Assembly: GCF_016892625.1 (NCBI RefSeq)
Contig: NZ_JAFEMW010000004.1
Coordinates: forward strand, 1 to 64,000
Reading direction: 5' to 3'
Source: Brevibacterium sp. RIT 803
GTDB taxonomy: Bacteria; Actinomycetota; Actinomycetes; Actinomycetales; Brevibacteriaceae
DNA length: 64,000 bases
In this document: piece after piece, positions 1 to 8,208 of the stretch
Layout of the letters: each line of letters begins with the position of its first letter
Numbering within the stretch: the stretch's first letter is position 1
Notes under the pieces: model-generated
Told to the model about the DNA's origin: nothing
Databases searched by the model: none
What the model saw: the letters and a program-made list of their open reading frames with translations, nothing else
Program-made: the position numbers and the translations under genes

Positions 1-328
1 GTGTACTTTCTGCCTTGCGGCCCGCCGTACCAGCGGATATCCACTCTACAGCGTTGTTTGGACCTTCGCAACTTGAAGTTCATCTTCAATTTGCTGGGAT
101 CAAACCTGGTCAGAGCGACCGTTGCCGTTCCTTGCGGGCTGGCAACTCGGTACACACTACACACATCCGGCCGCGTGTGCAAAACAAGTGGATCCTGCCG
201 CACAGACCTCCTGATGCTGACCCGTTTGCCTCACTTGCAACTGCGGGTGAGGACTTCGCGGCGACCGGTGCGCCGCAAGAGCCGTACCGTATAGGTTCCG
301 CGGATTCGCGCAACAGTGCAGAAGATCA
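1..328. other. No gene recognised
   Basis: The short open frames here have no ribosome binding site and no recognisable protein. The only local structure noted is a short inverted repeat (TTGAAG, five bases, CTTCAA) near position 75. It may be the downstream flank of the SRAP gene on the minus strand plus an intergenic region running off the window. Confidence 0.5.
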
Positions 329-1021
329 TCAGCCCACTGGAGCGATGAGCTCTGGGCCGTCATTGCGAACATTGCCCACGCTCTTGCCGACCTTATGTCG
401 CTTCACGCTCGCGGGGTCGACGTGCGAGAGTGTCGATTCCAAGAGTGGATGGACCTCGGCACTGGGCACCGCTGGATCGATCCATTGATCGACACCCTCA
501 CGGTTGAGGAAGACCGGCATCCTATGGTGAACATCGCGCAGGTGTCCCGCCGCTTCCATGGTCAGGATCGTCGTCGACACCAACCAGGACTGGTCCGGCT
601 GCTTCCAGAACTCGAACAGGCCGGCCATGAACAGCGGGTCGGCGCCCGCGGCCGACATCATCCATGGCTGCTTTCCGTCTTCAGTTGTCTCCCACTCGTA
701 ATAGCCAGGGATCGGAAGTGCACAGCGACGCCTCTTGATGGACTGCCTGAACATCGGCTTTTCGAGGACAGTCTCCGAACGCGCGTTGAATGCCTTGAAG
801 CCGATTTTCGTGTCCTTCGCCCACCCAGGGACCAACCCCCACGAAGCGGTCTCCAGTCGACGTGTCAGCTGTCCTTCGTCATCGAGTCGTTCGACAACGA
901 TCGGCACGAAGGAGCCGGGCGGCACGTTGTACCTGGGCGTGTAGTCGTAGGAGATGACGTCAAGACGGAGCTCATCGGCGAGATCTGCCGGATCGAGAGA
1001 CATATTGAGTCGACCACACAT
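329..1021 (-). CDS. SOS response-associated peptidase, SRAP/YedK (HMCES) family
   Basis: The 230-residue product starts MCGR. Cys2 is the residue that, in this family, becomes the N-terminal nucleophile and crosslinks to abasic sites in single-stranded DNA, shielding them from error-prone processing. Other family signatures are visible: FNARSET, then ALPIPGYYEW, and HHRMPV late in the chain, which supply the conserved Asn, Glu and His of the active site. Length is typical. It is divergent from a MarR-type regulator with only 34 bases between start codons, so the two promoters must overlap or lie inside the neighbouring gene. The ribosome binding site is weak. Family assignment is firm; the abasic-site role is known from YedK and HMCES. 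Confidence 0.93.
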   Translation of the reverse strand: MCGRLNMSLDPADLADELRLDVISYDYTPRYNVPPGSFVPIVVERLDDEGQLTRRLETASWGLVPGWAKDTKIGFKAFNARSETVLEKPMFRQSIKRRRCALPIPGYYEWETTEDGKQPWMMSAAGADPLFMAGLFEFWKQPDQSWLVSTTILTMEAAGHLRDVHHRMPVFLNREGVDQWIDPAVPSAEVHPLLESTLSHVDPASVKRHKVGKSVGNVRNDGPELIAPVG

Positions 1022-1042
1022 GCGCTTATCTTCTCACTTCAC

Positions 1043-1058
1043 TACACTGTCGACAATG
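1043..1058 (+). promoter_or_regulatory. -10 box of a leaderless promoter for the MarR gene
   Basis: TACACT at 1043-1048 is followed by exactly seven bases and then the ATG at 1056, with no purine-rich site between. This is the arrangement expected if transcription starts on or next to the A of the start codon. The same spacing recurs at purU and at the DUF1707 gene in this window. Confidence 0.5.
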
Positions 1059-1571
1059 GCGGCGGAAAAGACATCAGCGAGCAGACTCGACCCGATCGAG
1101 GAGTCCAGGAAACAGTGGCTCGCCCACGGTTGGAACGATTCCACCGATGGCATGACGACTGTGATCTCTGTGATGAGAGTCCATCAGCTGTTCCTTGCCA
1201 AAGTCGATGCCGCACTCAAACCCTTTGCGCTGACGTTCTCACGGTACGAAGTCCTCACCCTCCTATCCTTCACCAAGTCGGGTACACTGCCGATGTCGAA
1301 GATCTCGGCCCGTCTGCAGGTCCACGCCACATCGACGACTAACTCGGTCGATCGACTCGAGAACGCCGGTCTCGTGAAGAGACGCAGCCACCCCGATGAC
1401 CGTCGCACCACGCTCGTCGAACTCACCGAGACCGGCCGTGAACTCTCCTCACGCGCAACCGCCGCCCTCAATGAGCAGGTCTTCACCTCCCCGGCGTTGG
1501 CCGGGACCGATCTGGGCGGACTCCTCCCCCACCTTGAATCACTGCGCTCCGAGCTCGAAGACCACGCCTGA
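1056..1571 (+). CDS. MarR family transcriptional regulator
   Basis: The 171-residue protein has the MarR winged helix: a recognition-helix stretch around MSKISARLQVHATSTTNSVD and then a wing beginning LVKRRSHPDDRRTT, the classic R-x-x-x-P-x-D-x-R signature. MarR dimers bind palindromic operators and usually lose DNA affinity when a small aromatic or acyl ligand binds. ATG 1056 was preferred over upstream in-frame codons because those lie inside the divergent SRAP gene. The valine-catabolism operon starts 146 bases downstream on the same strand, behind a 12-bp palindrome, so this protein is a plausible regulator of it; that link is inferred from position only. Confidence 0.88.
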   Translation: MAAEKTSASRLDPIEESRKQWLAHGWNDSTDGMTTVISVMRVHQLFLAKVDAALKPFALTFSRYEVLTLLSFTKSGTLPMSKISARLQVHATSTTNSVDRLENAGLVKRRSHPDDRRTTLVELTETGRELSSRATAALNEQVFTSPALAGTDLGGLLPHLESLRSELEDHA

Positions 1572-1625
1572 GGCTGCATCTTCTCTGCTGATCGATTCTT
1601 AGACGAACCGACTGCGCGAATTTAG

Positions 1626-1655
1626 TTGGACGTCCAAGTATTTTCTCCGTATCGT
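1626..1655 (+). promoter_or_regulatory. Promoter and palindromic operator of the acyl-CoA operon
   Basis: TTGGACGTCCAA at 1626-1637 is a perfect 12-bp palindrome. Its left half, TTGGAC, also reads as a -35 element, with TATCGT 18 bases further on (1650-1655) as the -10. A repressor bound here would cover the -35. Candidate regulators are the adjacent MarR protein or an unlinked TetR-type regulator. Confidence 0.5.
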
Positions 1656-1717
1656 AGTGAACGTCATCACGAATGCGACAAGCCTCGATCGTGGATAGCC
1701 CAAACCGTGGAGGAACA

Positions 1718-2884
1718 ATGTCCCGCAGCACAGCAGCTGCCCTGCCGTTCGGTCTCACCGAAGAACAACAGACAATCTCCGGCATGGTGCGCGAATTCGC
1801 GGATTCCGAGATCGCACCGCATGCTCTGGAGTGGGATGCCAACCACCACTTTCCCGTCGACGTCATCAAGAGATCCGCCGACCTGGGCATGGGCGGAATC
1901 TACGTCAGCGAAGAAGCCGGCGGCACGGGGATGGGGCGAATGGATGCAGCCCTCATCTTCGAAGCCATGTCGACCGCCTGCCCCTCGGTCGCCGCATACA
2001 TCTCCATCCACAACATGGTGGCGTGGATGATCGACAAATACGGAGATGCCGAGCAGAAGGACAAATACCTCTCGAAGCTCGTCTCGATGGATCACCTCGG
2101 CAGCTACTGCCTCACGGAACCCAATGCCGGTTCCGATGCTGCCGCTCTGCGCACCTCAGCGAGGGAGGACGGTGACTCCTATGTCCTCAACGGTGTCAAG
2201 CAGTTCATTTCCGGTGCCGGCACCACCGAAACCTACCTGGTGATGGCGCGTACCGGCCAGGATGGATCACGCGGAATCTCCGCTTTCATCCTCGAAAAGG
2301 GCATGGAGGGTCTCTCCTTCGGCCCCAACGAACAGAAGATGGGATGGCGAGCTCAGCCGACCCGACAGGTCATCATGGAAAACGTGCGCGTGCCGAAGGA
2401 GAACCTCCTCGGCGAACCCGGTCAGGGTTTCAAAATCGCGATGTCCGGACTCGACGGAGGCCGGCTCAACATCGGAGCATGCTCGCTGGGCGGCGGGCAG
2501 TCTGCGTTGGAGAAGGCCATCGACTACATGGGCGAACGACAGGCCTTCGGCACCGAGCTCTCAGCTTTTCAGGCTCTGCGATTCGAGGTCGCGGAGATGC
2601 AGACCAAGCTCGAAGCGGCTCGCTCTCTCCTGTGGCGTGCCGCCAACGCGTACGACGCAGGTGATCCGAACACCTCACTGCTCTCGGCAATGGCGAAGCT
2701 GACAGCCACGGATTCGGGCTTCGACGTCGCCAATAGGGCACTCCAGTTGCACGGCGGCTACGGCTATCTGACAGAGTATGGAATTGAGAAGCTGGTGCGT
2801 GACCTGCGCGTCCACCAGATTCTGGAAGGCACCAACGAAATCATGCGCGTGATCATTTCGCGCAAGAGCACAGGAGTGGGCTGA
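1718..2884 (+). CDS. Acyl-CoA dehydrogenase, probably isobutyryl-CoA dehydrogenase
   Basis: A 388-residue FAD-dependent acyl-CoA dehydrogenase of normal length. The mid-domain signature SYCLTEPNAGSDAAALRT and the C-terminal QLHGGYGYLTEY are present. The catalytic base is the Glu in ILEGTNEIMR (about residue 370), the position used by short- and medium-chain enzymes. ATG 1718 is chosen because GGAGGA lies just before it; the upstream in-frame start lacks a site. The next gene is a 3-hydroxyisobutyryl-CoA hydrolase, so the valine step (isobutyryl-CoA to methacrylyl-CoA) is the likeliest reaction. Electrons would pass to electron transfer flavoprotein. Substrate is inferred from context; a general short-chain enzyme is possible. 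Confidence 0.9.
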   Translation: MSRSTAAALPFGLTEEQQTISGMVREFADSEIAPHALEWDANHHFPVDVIKRSADLGMGGIYVSEEAGGTGMGRMDAALIFEAMSTACPSVAAYISIHNMVAWMIDKYGDAEQKDKYLSKLVSMDHLGSYCLTEPNAGSDAAALRTSAREDGDSYVLNGVKQFISGAGTTETYLVMARTGQDGSRGISAFILEKGMEGLSFGPNEQKMGWRAQPTRQVIMENVRVPKENLLGEPGQGFKIAMSGLDGGRLNIGACSLGGGQSALEKAIDYMGERQAFGTELSAFQALRFEVAEMQTKLEAARSLLWRAANAYDAGDPNTSLLSAMAKLTATDSGFDVANRALQLHGGYGYLTEYGIEKLVRDLRVHQILEGTNEIMRVIISRKSTGVG

Positions 2885-2885
2885 T

Positions 2886-3944
2886 ATGACGACAGAGACC
2901 CCGGCACCGCCGACGGAAGCATCGGTGATCACCTCGATCACCAACGGAGTGGGCCGGATAGAGCTCAACAGACCGAAGCTGATCAACGCGCTGAGCCAGG
3001 AAATGGTGGGTGCCATCGATGACGCCTTGAAGAGCTGGCGTGATGACGACGCGATCAAGGCCCTCCTTGTCACCGGCCGCGGCGAACGCGGGCTGTGCGC
3101 TGGAGGCGACATCAAGGCCGTCTACAACGACATTGTCGCCGGCACAGATGAGAACGCCCGGTTCTGGAATCGCGAATACAAGATGAACCATGAGATCTCC
3201 GAGTTCCCTAAGCCCTATGTCGTCATCATGAACGGCATCACGATGGGCGGCGGCGTCGGAATCTCGGGCCACGGCTCGCACCGCATCGTCACCGATTCCA
3301 CCAAGATCGGAATGCCCGAGACCGGGATCGGCCTGTTCCCCGACGTCGGCGGCACACATCTGCTGGCCAATGCGCCGGGCGAGCTCGGCACCCATCTGGC
3401 GCTGACCGGATTGCCGGTCGGAGCGGGAGCCGCGCTGGCCATGGGACTGGCCGACTACTACGTGCCTGACGCTGATGTGCCGGGACTCATCGCCGACCTC
3501 GAAGCAGGCGGCGACGTGGAGACGGTGATCGACCGCTACGCCGCCGCTGCGCCGGAGAACGAACTCGCTGAGGCAGCAGGTTGGATCGACGAATGCTATA
3601 CCGGGGACCGGGCAGAGGACATCGTCGCAGCGCTGGACGCGCATGCGAATCCTGATGCCAATGCCACCGGGAAGCTGATCGGGACGAAGGCACCCACCTC
3701 GGTGAAGGTGACACTGGCCGCCGTGCGCAAGGCCGGAAACATGTCCTTGGCCGAGGTCCTCGAACAGGACTACCGCGCAGCCGTCGCGCTGACGCGTCGT
3801 CCCGACCTCAAGGAGGGCATCCGCGCGCAGGTGATCGACAAGGACCGCAAGCCGCAGTGGTCACCGTCCACATTCGACGAGGTCAGCGACGAAACAGTCA
3901 ACGACATCCTCACCACCGATCACGAAGAGAAGGTGTTCGCATGA
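2886..3944 (+). CDS. 3-hydroxyisobutyryl-CoA hydrolase (crotonase superfamily)
   Basis: The 352-residue protein has the long HIBCH-type crotonase fold rather than the roughly 260 residues of plain hydratases. Diagnostic blocks are [26 protein letters not shown] and the [14 protein letters not shown] block carrying the conserved Glu and Asp. In valine breakdown it releases CoA from 3-hydroxyisobutyryl-CoA, preventing loss of carbon to toxic methacrylyl-CoA. It begins one base after the stop of the dehydrogenase, with GGAGTG upstream, so the genes are co-transcribed. Identification is strong because hydratases and isomerases lack this block and length. Confidence 0.9.
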   Translation: MTTETPAPPTEASVITSITNGVGRIELNRPKLINALSQEMVGAIDDALKSWRDDDAIKALLVTGRGERGLCAGGDIKAVYNDIVAGTDENARFWNREYKMNHEISEFPKPYVVIMNGITMGGGVGISGHGSHRIVTDSTKIGMPETGIGLFPDVGGTHLLANAPGELGTHLALTGLPVGAGAALAMGLADYYVPDADVPGLIADLEAGGDVETVIDRYAAAAPENELAEAAGWIDECYTGDRAEDIVAALDAHANPDANATGKLIGTKAPTSVKVTLAAVRKAGNMSLAEVLEQDYRAAVALTRRPDLKEGIRAQVIDKDRKPQWSPSTFDEVSDETVNDILTTDHEEKVFA

Positions 3945-4717
3945 GCGACTACGAAACAATCCTCACATCCGTCGACCAGGGTGTTGCCACCATCACGCTG
4001 AATCGCCCGAAGGCTCTCAATGCGTTGAACATGCAGGTGCTCACCGACGTCACCGACGCAGCCGCCGCATTCGATGCCGACGATGAGGTCAAGGCGATCA
4101 TCATCACCGGCAGCGGCAAGGCCTTCGCCGCGGGCGCCGACATCAAAGAGATGTCCGACCTCGACTTCGCCACCGCGTTCAAGGCCGACTGGTTCGCCGG
4201 TTGGACCCGCCTGACTGACGTGCGCAAACCGGTCATCACCGCGGTCAACGGCTTCGCGCTCGGCGGCGGCTGTGAGTTGGCGATGATGGGCGACATCCTC
4301 ATCGCGTCGACGAAGGCGAAGTTCGGCCAGCCCGAGATCAACCTCGGCGTTCTCCCCGGCATGGGCGGATCCCAGCGTCTGACTCGCGCGATCGGCAAGG
4401 CCAAGTCCATGGACCTGTGCCTGACCGGACGCATGATGGACGCAGAGGAGGCCGAGCGCTCGGGCCTCGTCGCACGTATCGTCGAACCCGAGGAACTGCT
4501 TGCAGCGGCCAATGAGATCGCACAGACGATCGCATCCAAGTCCCGCATCGCCTCGGCGATGGTGAAAGAGGCGGTCAATACCGCGTTCGAAACGACGCTC
4601 GAGCAGGGACTGCGTTACGAACGTCGCCTCTTCCACTCCTCCCTGGCCACGAACGACCAGTCCGAGGGAATGGCCGCATTCGTCGAGAAGCGGGACGCGA
4701 ACTTCACGGATTCCTGA
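3941..4717 (+). CDS. Enoyl-CoA hydratase (crotonase)
   Basis: A 258-residue crotonase-fold hydratase. Both catalytic glutamates are visible, one in [12 protein letters not shown] and one in [18 protein letters not shown]; the oxyanion-hole stretch is [14 protein letters not shown] 3941 overlaps the stop of the preceding gene as ATGA, implying translational coupling. An upstream in-frame start inside the hydrolase gene was rejected for that reason. In this operon it would hydrate methacrylyl-CoA to 3-hydroxyisobutyryl-CoA, giving three consecutive valine-degradation steps in one transcript. Broad-range crotonyl-CoA hydration in fatty-acid oxidation is equally compatible with the sequence. Confidence 0.9.
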   Translation: MSDYETILTSVDQGVATITLNRPKALNALNMQVLTDVTDAAAAFDADDEVKAIIITGSGKAFAAGADIKEMSDLDFATAFKADWFAGWTRLTDVRKPVITAVNGFALGGGCELAMMGDILIASTKAKFGQPEINLGVLPGMGGSQRLTRAIGKAKSMDLCLTGRMMDAEEAERSGLVARIVEPEELLAAANEIAQTIASKSRIASAMVKEAVNTAFETTLEQGLRYERRLFHSSLATNDQSEGMAAFVEKRDANFTDS

Positions 4718-4753
4718 ATCACCGCACGACGCAGCAGCCCGCACACGGCTGCA

Positions 4754-4792
4754 CCGATGGCGCAGCCGAGTCGAACTCGTCTGCGCCATCGG
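4754..4792 (+). terminator. Hairpin terminator of the valine operon
   Basis: CCGATGGCGCAG at 4754-4765 pairs perfectly with CTGCGCCATCGG at 4781-4792, and the loop contains a smaller GAGT/ACTC stem. It lies just after the hydratase stop and before the next promoter. There is no long T-run, as is common in high-GC actinobacteria. Confidence 0.65.
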
Positions 4793-4867
4793 CGCATTCG
4801 GTCACATGATCGCTTTTAACAATCGTTCAGTTAGAGTGGAAACGTTCATCCACCCAAAGGAGGCACA

Positions 4868-5857
4868 ATGAATTCATTCGCCAATATTCTCCCCCAGCTG
4901 CGACTTCCGGTGCTCGGCTCCCCCATGTTCATCGCATCGGGTCCCGACCTGGTCAAGGCCCAGTGCCAGGCCGGCATCATCGGTTCCTTCCCCACCCTCA
5001 ATGCCCGCCCGGCCTCGATGCTCACCGACTGGCTCGACGAGATCCGTGAGACCAACTCCGCGTTCACCGCAGCGAATCCCGATCATCCAGCGGCACCGTT
5101 CGCTGTGAACCTCATCGTTCACCGCTCGAACAACCGCTTGGAGGCCGATCTCGCCGAGGTGGTTCGCCACCAGGTGCCCATCGTGATCACATCGTTGGGC
5201 GCGCGTGAAGAGGTCAACGAGGCCGTGCACTCCTACGGCGGCATCGTCCTCCATGACGTCATCAACAACAAGTTCGCGCACAAAGCCGTGGAGAAGGGCG
5301 CCGACGGAGTCATCGCCGTGGCCGCCGGTGCCGGTGGGCATGCTGGCGCGCTCTCCCCGTTCGCGCTCGTCCAGGAGATCCGATCCTGGTTCGACGGTCC
5401 GGTGCTGCTCTCGGGCGCAATTGCACACGGCCGCTCGGTCCTCGCAGCGCTGGCCGCCGGCGCCGACTGCGCCTATGTGGGCTCGGCCTTCCTGTCGACG
5501 ACAGAGGCCAACGTCACCGAGGACTACAAGCAGATGATCGTCGACTCCGCTGCCGAGGACGTCGTCTACTCCAGCTACTTCACCGGCGTCAAGGGCAATT
5601 ACCTGCGCGGTTCGATCACTGCCTCGGGACTCGACCCCGACGATCTTCCCGAGGCCGACCCGACGAAGATGGACTTCGGCACGAAGGAAGGTTCGGATTC
5701 GAAGGCGTGGAAGGACATCTGGGGCTCGGGACAGGGCATCGGCGTGCTCGACGAGAAGACCACCACAGCCGAACTCGTCGACGGTCTTGCCGCGCAGTTC
5801 GAGTCCGCGAAGAAGGAGCTCGACGCTCGCCTGAATACGGCTGTCGGTGTCGGCTGA
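4868..5857 (+). CDS. Nitronate monooxygenase (2-nitropropane dioxygenase family)
   Basis: A 329-residue FMN TIM-barrel protein. Family stretches are GSPMFIASGPDL near the N-terminus, VIAVAAGAGGHAG with the His expected to act as general base, and GADCAYVGSAFLST forming the phosphate-binding end of the barrel. Such enzymes oxidise alkyl nitronates, including the toxin propionate 3-nitronate, to carbonyl compounds and nitrite. The start has a strong AAAGGAGG site six bases upstream. The upstream region contains AACAATCGTTCAGTT next to TAGAGT, which could be an operator over a -10 box; that is a weak suggestion. It converges with the App1-like gene 14 bases downstream. True substrate is unknown; many members are annotated only by fold. 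Confidence 0.88.
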   Translation: MNSFANILPQLRLPVLGSPMFIASGPDLVKAQCQAGIIGSFPTLNARPASMLTDWLDEIRETNSAFTAANPDHPAAPFAVNLIVHRSNNRLEADLAEVVRHQVPIVITSLGAREEVNEAVHSYGGIVLHDVINNKFAHKAVEKGADGVIAVAAGAGGHAGALSPFALVQEIRSWFDGPVLLSGAIAHGRSVLAALAAGADCAYVGSAFLSTTEANVTEDYKQMIVDSAAEDVVYSSYFTGVKGNYLRGSITASGLDPDDLPEADPTKMDFGTKEGSDSKAWKDIWGSGQGIGVLDEKTTTAELVDGLAAQFESAKKELDARLNTAVGVG

Positions 5858-5871
5858 GCCGCACTGAACTC

Positions 5872-6921
5872 TCAGATCGTGGAGATGATGCCCCGTTCGG
5901 TCAGGCGCGAAGACAGTCCTGCACCGTCCGGGGCATAGATCCACGGCACTCCCTGACCGCGACCGTGGCGCTTCGAACGACCACCTGCCCAGACCGCTTC
6001 ACCGACGGTGAGCTGTCGGATCGCGACCGCGGCGACATTGTCGGGGTGGTTGTCCACGAATTCTCCGTAGACCTCTTCGTCCTTCTGGCCGTCGTCGCCG
6101 ATGAGCAGCCATTTCATCCACGGGAACTCACGCGACAGGCGCTCCAGAGAGTTGCGTTTGTGCTCCTTGCCCGAGCGGAAGACGCGAGTCGTCGTCGGCC
6201 CCCAATCGGTGAGCAGCAGAGGCCCCATCGGGTAAAGATTGCGGGAGAGGAACCTCTTGATCGTCAGGGCCGAATTCCAAGCTCCCGTCGACAGATAGAC
6301 CATCGGAGAGTTCGGGCGCATATAGGTGATTCGGTCATAGAGCACAGCCATTCCCGCCACCGGCGACCTGGCATGCTCGCTGAGCACGAAGGTGTTCCAC
6401 GCGGCAAGAAACGGTCGCGGCAGTGAAGTGACCATGACCGTGTCATCGATATCGGAGATGATGCCGAACGTCGTGTCCTCGCCGATGATCCGCACGGCAG
6501 CGGAATCGACGAGCGAGCCATCGGTCCACAGTTCGATCTCCGTCTCACCGGGCTGAAAGTCACCGGGTATGACAGTGTCGATGATGCCGCCCCTGTCCGC
6601 GGTGACCATGTGCTCTTCATCATTGACGCGGACCCAGGCCGTGTCGTTGGGCAGAGGCACACTGACGAAGGACTTCCACCCTCGGATGCTCGCCTGCAGG
6701 TCCGCCGCAGGCTGACCGGTCGGGGTCAGGACCAAACGCCCGAGCACTCTCACCCATCCGGTGCCGCCATAGGTGTCATAGGCGATGACTGTGCGCTGAT
6801 AGGTATGGTCGGTGGCGCGGTTCTGCAGCCAGCCGTTGAGTCGGTCTTCCATCCGTGCCGCGGTGTGCAGCATGTCCGGGGTGAGATTCAGCGGTCCCTC
6901 TTCGGGTTTCTTCTTCGCCAC
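5872..6921 (-). CDS. App1-like phosphatase (DUF2183), HAD-type
   Basis: A 349-residue protein with a beta-rich N-terminal half and a C-terminal App1 domain. The catalytic DxDxT motif is visible as SDIDDTVMVT (about residues 156-165), followed by LSTGAWN, LLLTDWGP and LLIGDDGQKDEEVY, matching the later HAD motifs with the metal-binding Asp pair. Yeast App1 is a magnesium-dependent phosphatidate phosphatase; bacterial relatives are largely uncharacterised. GTG 6921 is preferred because GAAGGAAG precedes it; an ATG at 6996 would overlap trpS and has no site. It lies downstream of trpS on the same strand with a 52-base gap, so co-transcription is possible. It shows no signal peptide. Confidence 0.85.
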   Translation of the reverse strand: MAKKKPEEGPLNLTPDMLHTAARMEDRLNGWLQNRATDHTYQRTVIAYDTYGGTGWVRVLGRLVLTPTGQPAADLQASIRGWKSFVSVPLPNDTAWVRVNDEEHMVTADRGGIIDTVIPGDFQPGETEIELWTDGSLVDSAAVRIIGEDTTFGIISDIDDTVMVTSLPRPFLAAWNTFVLSEHARSPVAGMAVLYDRITYMRPNSPMVYLSTGAWNSALTIKRFLSRNLYPMGPLLLTDWGPTTTRVFRSGKEHKRNSLERLSREFPWMKWLLIGDDGQKDEEVYGEFVDNHPDNVAAVAIRQLTVGEAVWAGGRSKRHGRGQGVPWIYAPDGAGLSSRLTERGIISTI

Positions 6922-6973
6922 GGTTCTTCCTTCACACTCATCGCACGTCAGGTCGGATCGGGTTGCAGTCGGA

Positions 6974-7972
6974 TCAGACGAAGCCGACCTTGTCATAGAC
7001 CTCTCGCAGGGTCACCTCGGCGATCTCATTGGCCTTCGCCGCACCCGAATCGAGGATGGCCTGGAGCTGCGCCCGGTCCTGGAGAAGCTCAGTGGTGCGC
7101 TCTCGCACAGGGGTGAGGGCTTCGACGGCGATCTCTGCCAGATCCACCTTGAGGTGACCGTACATCTTGCCCTCGTACTCTGCGACGATGTCATCGACCG
7201 GCCGCGAGGTCAGAGAAGAATAGATCGTGAGCAGGTTCGAGACTCCGGGCTTGGACTCCGGGTCGTAGGCGATCTCCTTGCCATCGTCGGTGACGGCGGA
7301 CTTGATCTTCTTCGTCAGTGACTTCGCGTCGTCGAGGAGGTCGATGCGACCCAGCGGGCTGGGCAAAGATTTCGACATCTTCGACGAGGGGTTCTGCAGG
7401 TCGTAGATCTTCGCAGTGGCCTTGAGGATCTGCGCCTCAGGAACGACGAAGGTCTCTCCGAATCGAAAGTTGAAGCGTTCGGCTAGGTTTCGGGTCAGTT
7501 CGAGATGCTGGCGCTGGTCCTCGCCGACGGGCACCATCTGCGGGTTGTAGAGGAGGATGTCGGCGGCCATCAGCGCTGGGTAGGTGAGCAGCCCCAGGGA
7601 CACATGCTCCTGCTTGGCCGATTTGTCCTTGAACTGCGTCATCCGGCTGGCCTCACCCATCGACGTGGTGCATTCGAGGACCCATGACAGCTGGGGGTGT
7701 GCCGGGACCTGCGACTGGACGAAGATCGTCGACTTCTCCGGATCGATACCCGCCGCAATGAACTGCGCAGCGGTGCGCAGTGTGCGCTCGCGCAGGTCGC
7801 TGGGGTCCTGCTCGACGGTGATCGCGTGCATGTTCGCGATGAAGTAGAAGGCATCGTGTGACTCCTGATGCGCCACGAACTGCTGCAGAGCTCCGATGTA
7901 ATTGCCCAGGTGCAGTGAGTCAGAGGTGGCCTGGATGCCGGAAACGGTGCGTGGCAGAGAAGAAGTCATCAT
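6974..7972 (-). CDS. trpS: Tryptophanyl-tRNA synthetase
   Basis: A 332-residue class I synthetase of normal bacterial length. The HIGH-like motif reads SDSLHLGNYIGA and the KMSKS loop is SSKMSKSLPS. It charges tRNA-Trp with tryptophan using ATP. Two tandem ATG codons (7972 and 7969) can start it; there is no purine-rich site, and TATGGT ends six bases before the second ATG, so it may be leaderless. The gene is divergent from cstA. No tryptophan-rich leader or T-box was seen. Confidence 0.95.
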   Translation of the reverse strand: MMTSSLPRTVSGIQATSDSLHLGNYIGALQQFVAHQESHDAFYFIANMHAITVEQDPSDLRERTLRTAAQFIAAGIDPEKSTIFVQSQVPAHPQLSWVLECTTSMGEASRMTQFKDKSAKQEHVSLGLLTYPALMAADILLYNPQMVPVGEDQRQHLELTRNLAERFNFRFGETFVVPEAQILKATAKIYDLQNPSSKMSKSLPSPLGRIDLLDDAKSLTKKIKSAVTDDGKEIAYDPESKPGVSNLLTIYSSLTSRPVDDIVAEYEGKMYGHLKVDLAEIAVEALTPVRERTTELLQDRAQLQAILDSGAAKANEIAEVTLREVYDKVGFV

Positions 7973-8208
7973 AGAACCATAATGCCACTTCAACCCTGCG
8001 TCATCGCAGACCACCCCGTGCGAGCCGAGGACTCAGGTGATCTCAGGCACCTGCGCGCCACCGGCAAACGGTATAGTGACGAAGCAGATCACATGATTCA
8101 TCGAGGTATCTCACATGGTTCGATCAACAGTCTTGTTCGGCCGGTGACCGGTGATCATGGGCAATGGATATTCGGTGCGAAGTCATCGAGCTCAACGAGG
8201 AGGAAATC
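7973..8208. promoter_or_regulatory. Divergent control region between trpS and cstA
   Basis: These 236 bases hold the promoters of both genes. TATAGTGA near 8072 could be a -10 region for cstA. I looked for a cAMP-receptor-type site (TGTGA-N6-TCACA) because cstA is cAMP-controlled in enterobacteria; GTGA and TCACA half-sites occur near 8075-8092 but the spacing is wrong. Confidence 0.4.

Noticed and set aside
15..488. Open frame at the left edge
   Set aside because: Overlaps the 3' end of the SRAP gene antisense, lacks a start signal and shows no recognisable domain.
8072..8092. Possible cAMP-receptor protein site upstream of cstA
   Set aside because: GTGA and TCACA half-sites are present but separated by nine bases instead of six, and the flanks do not match.
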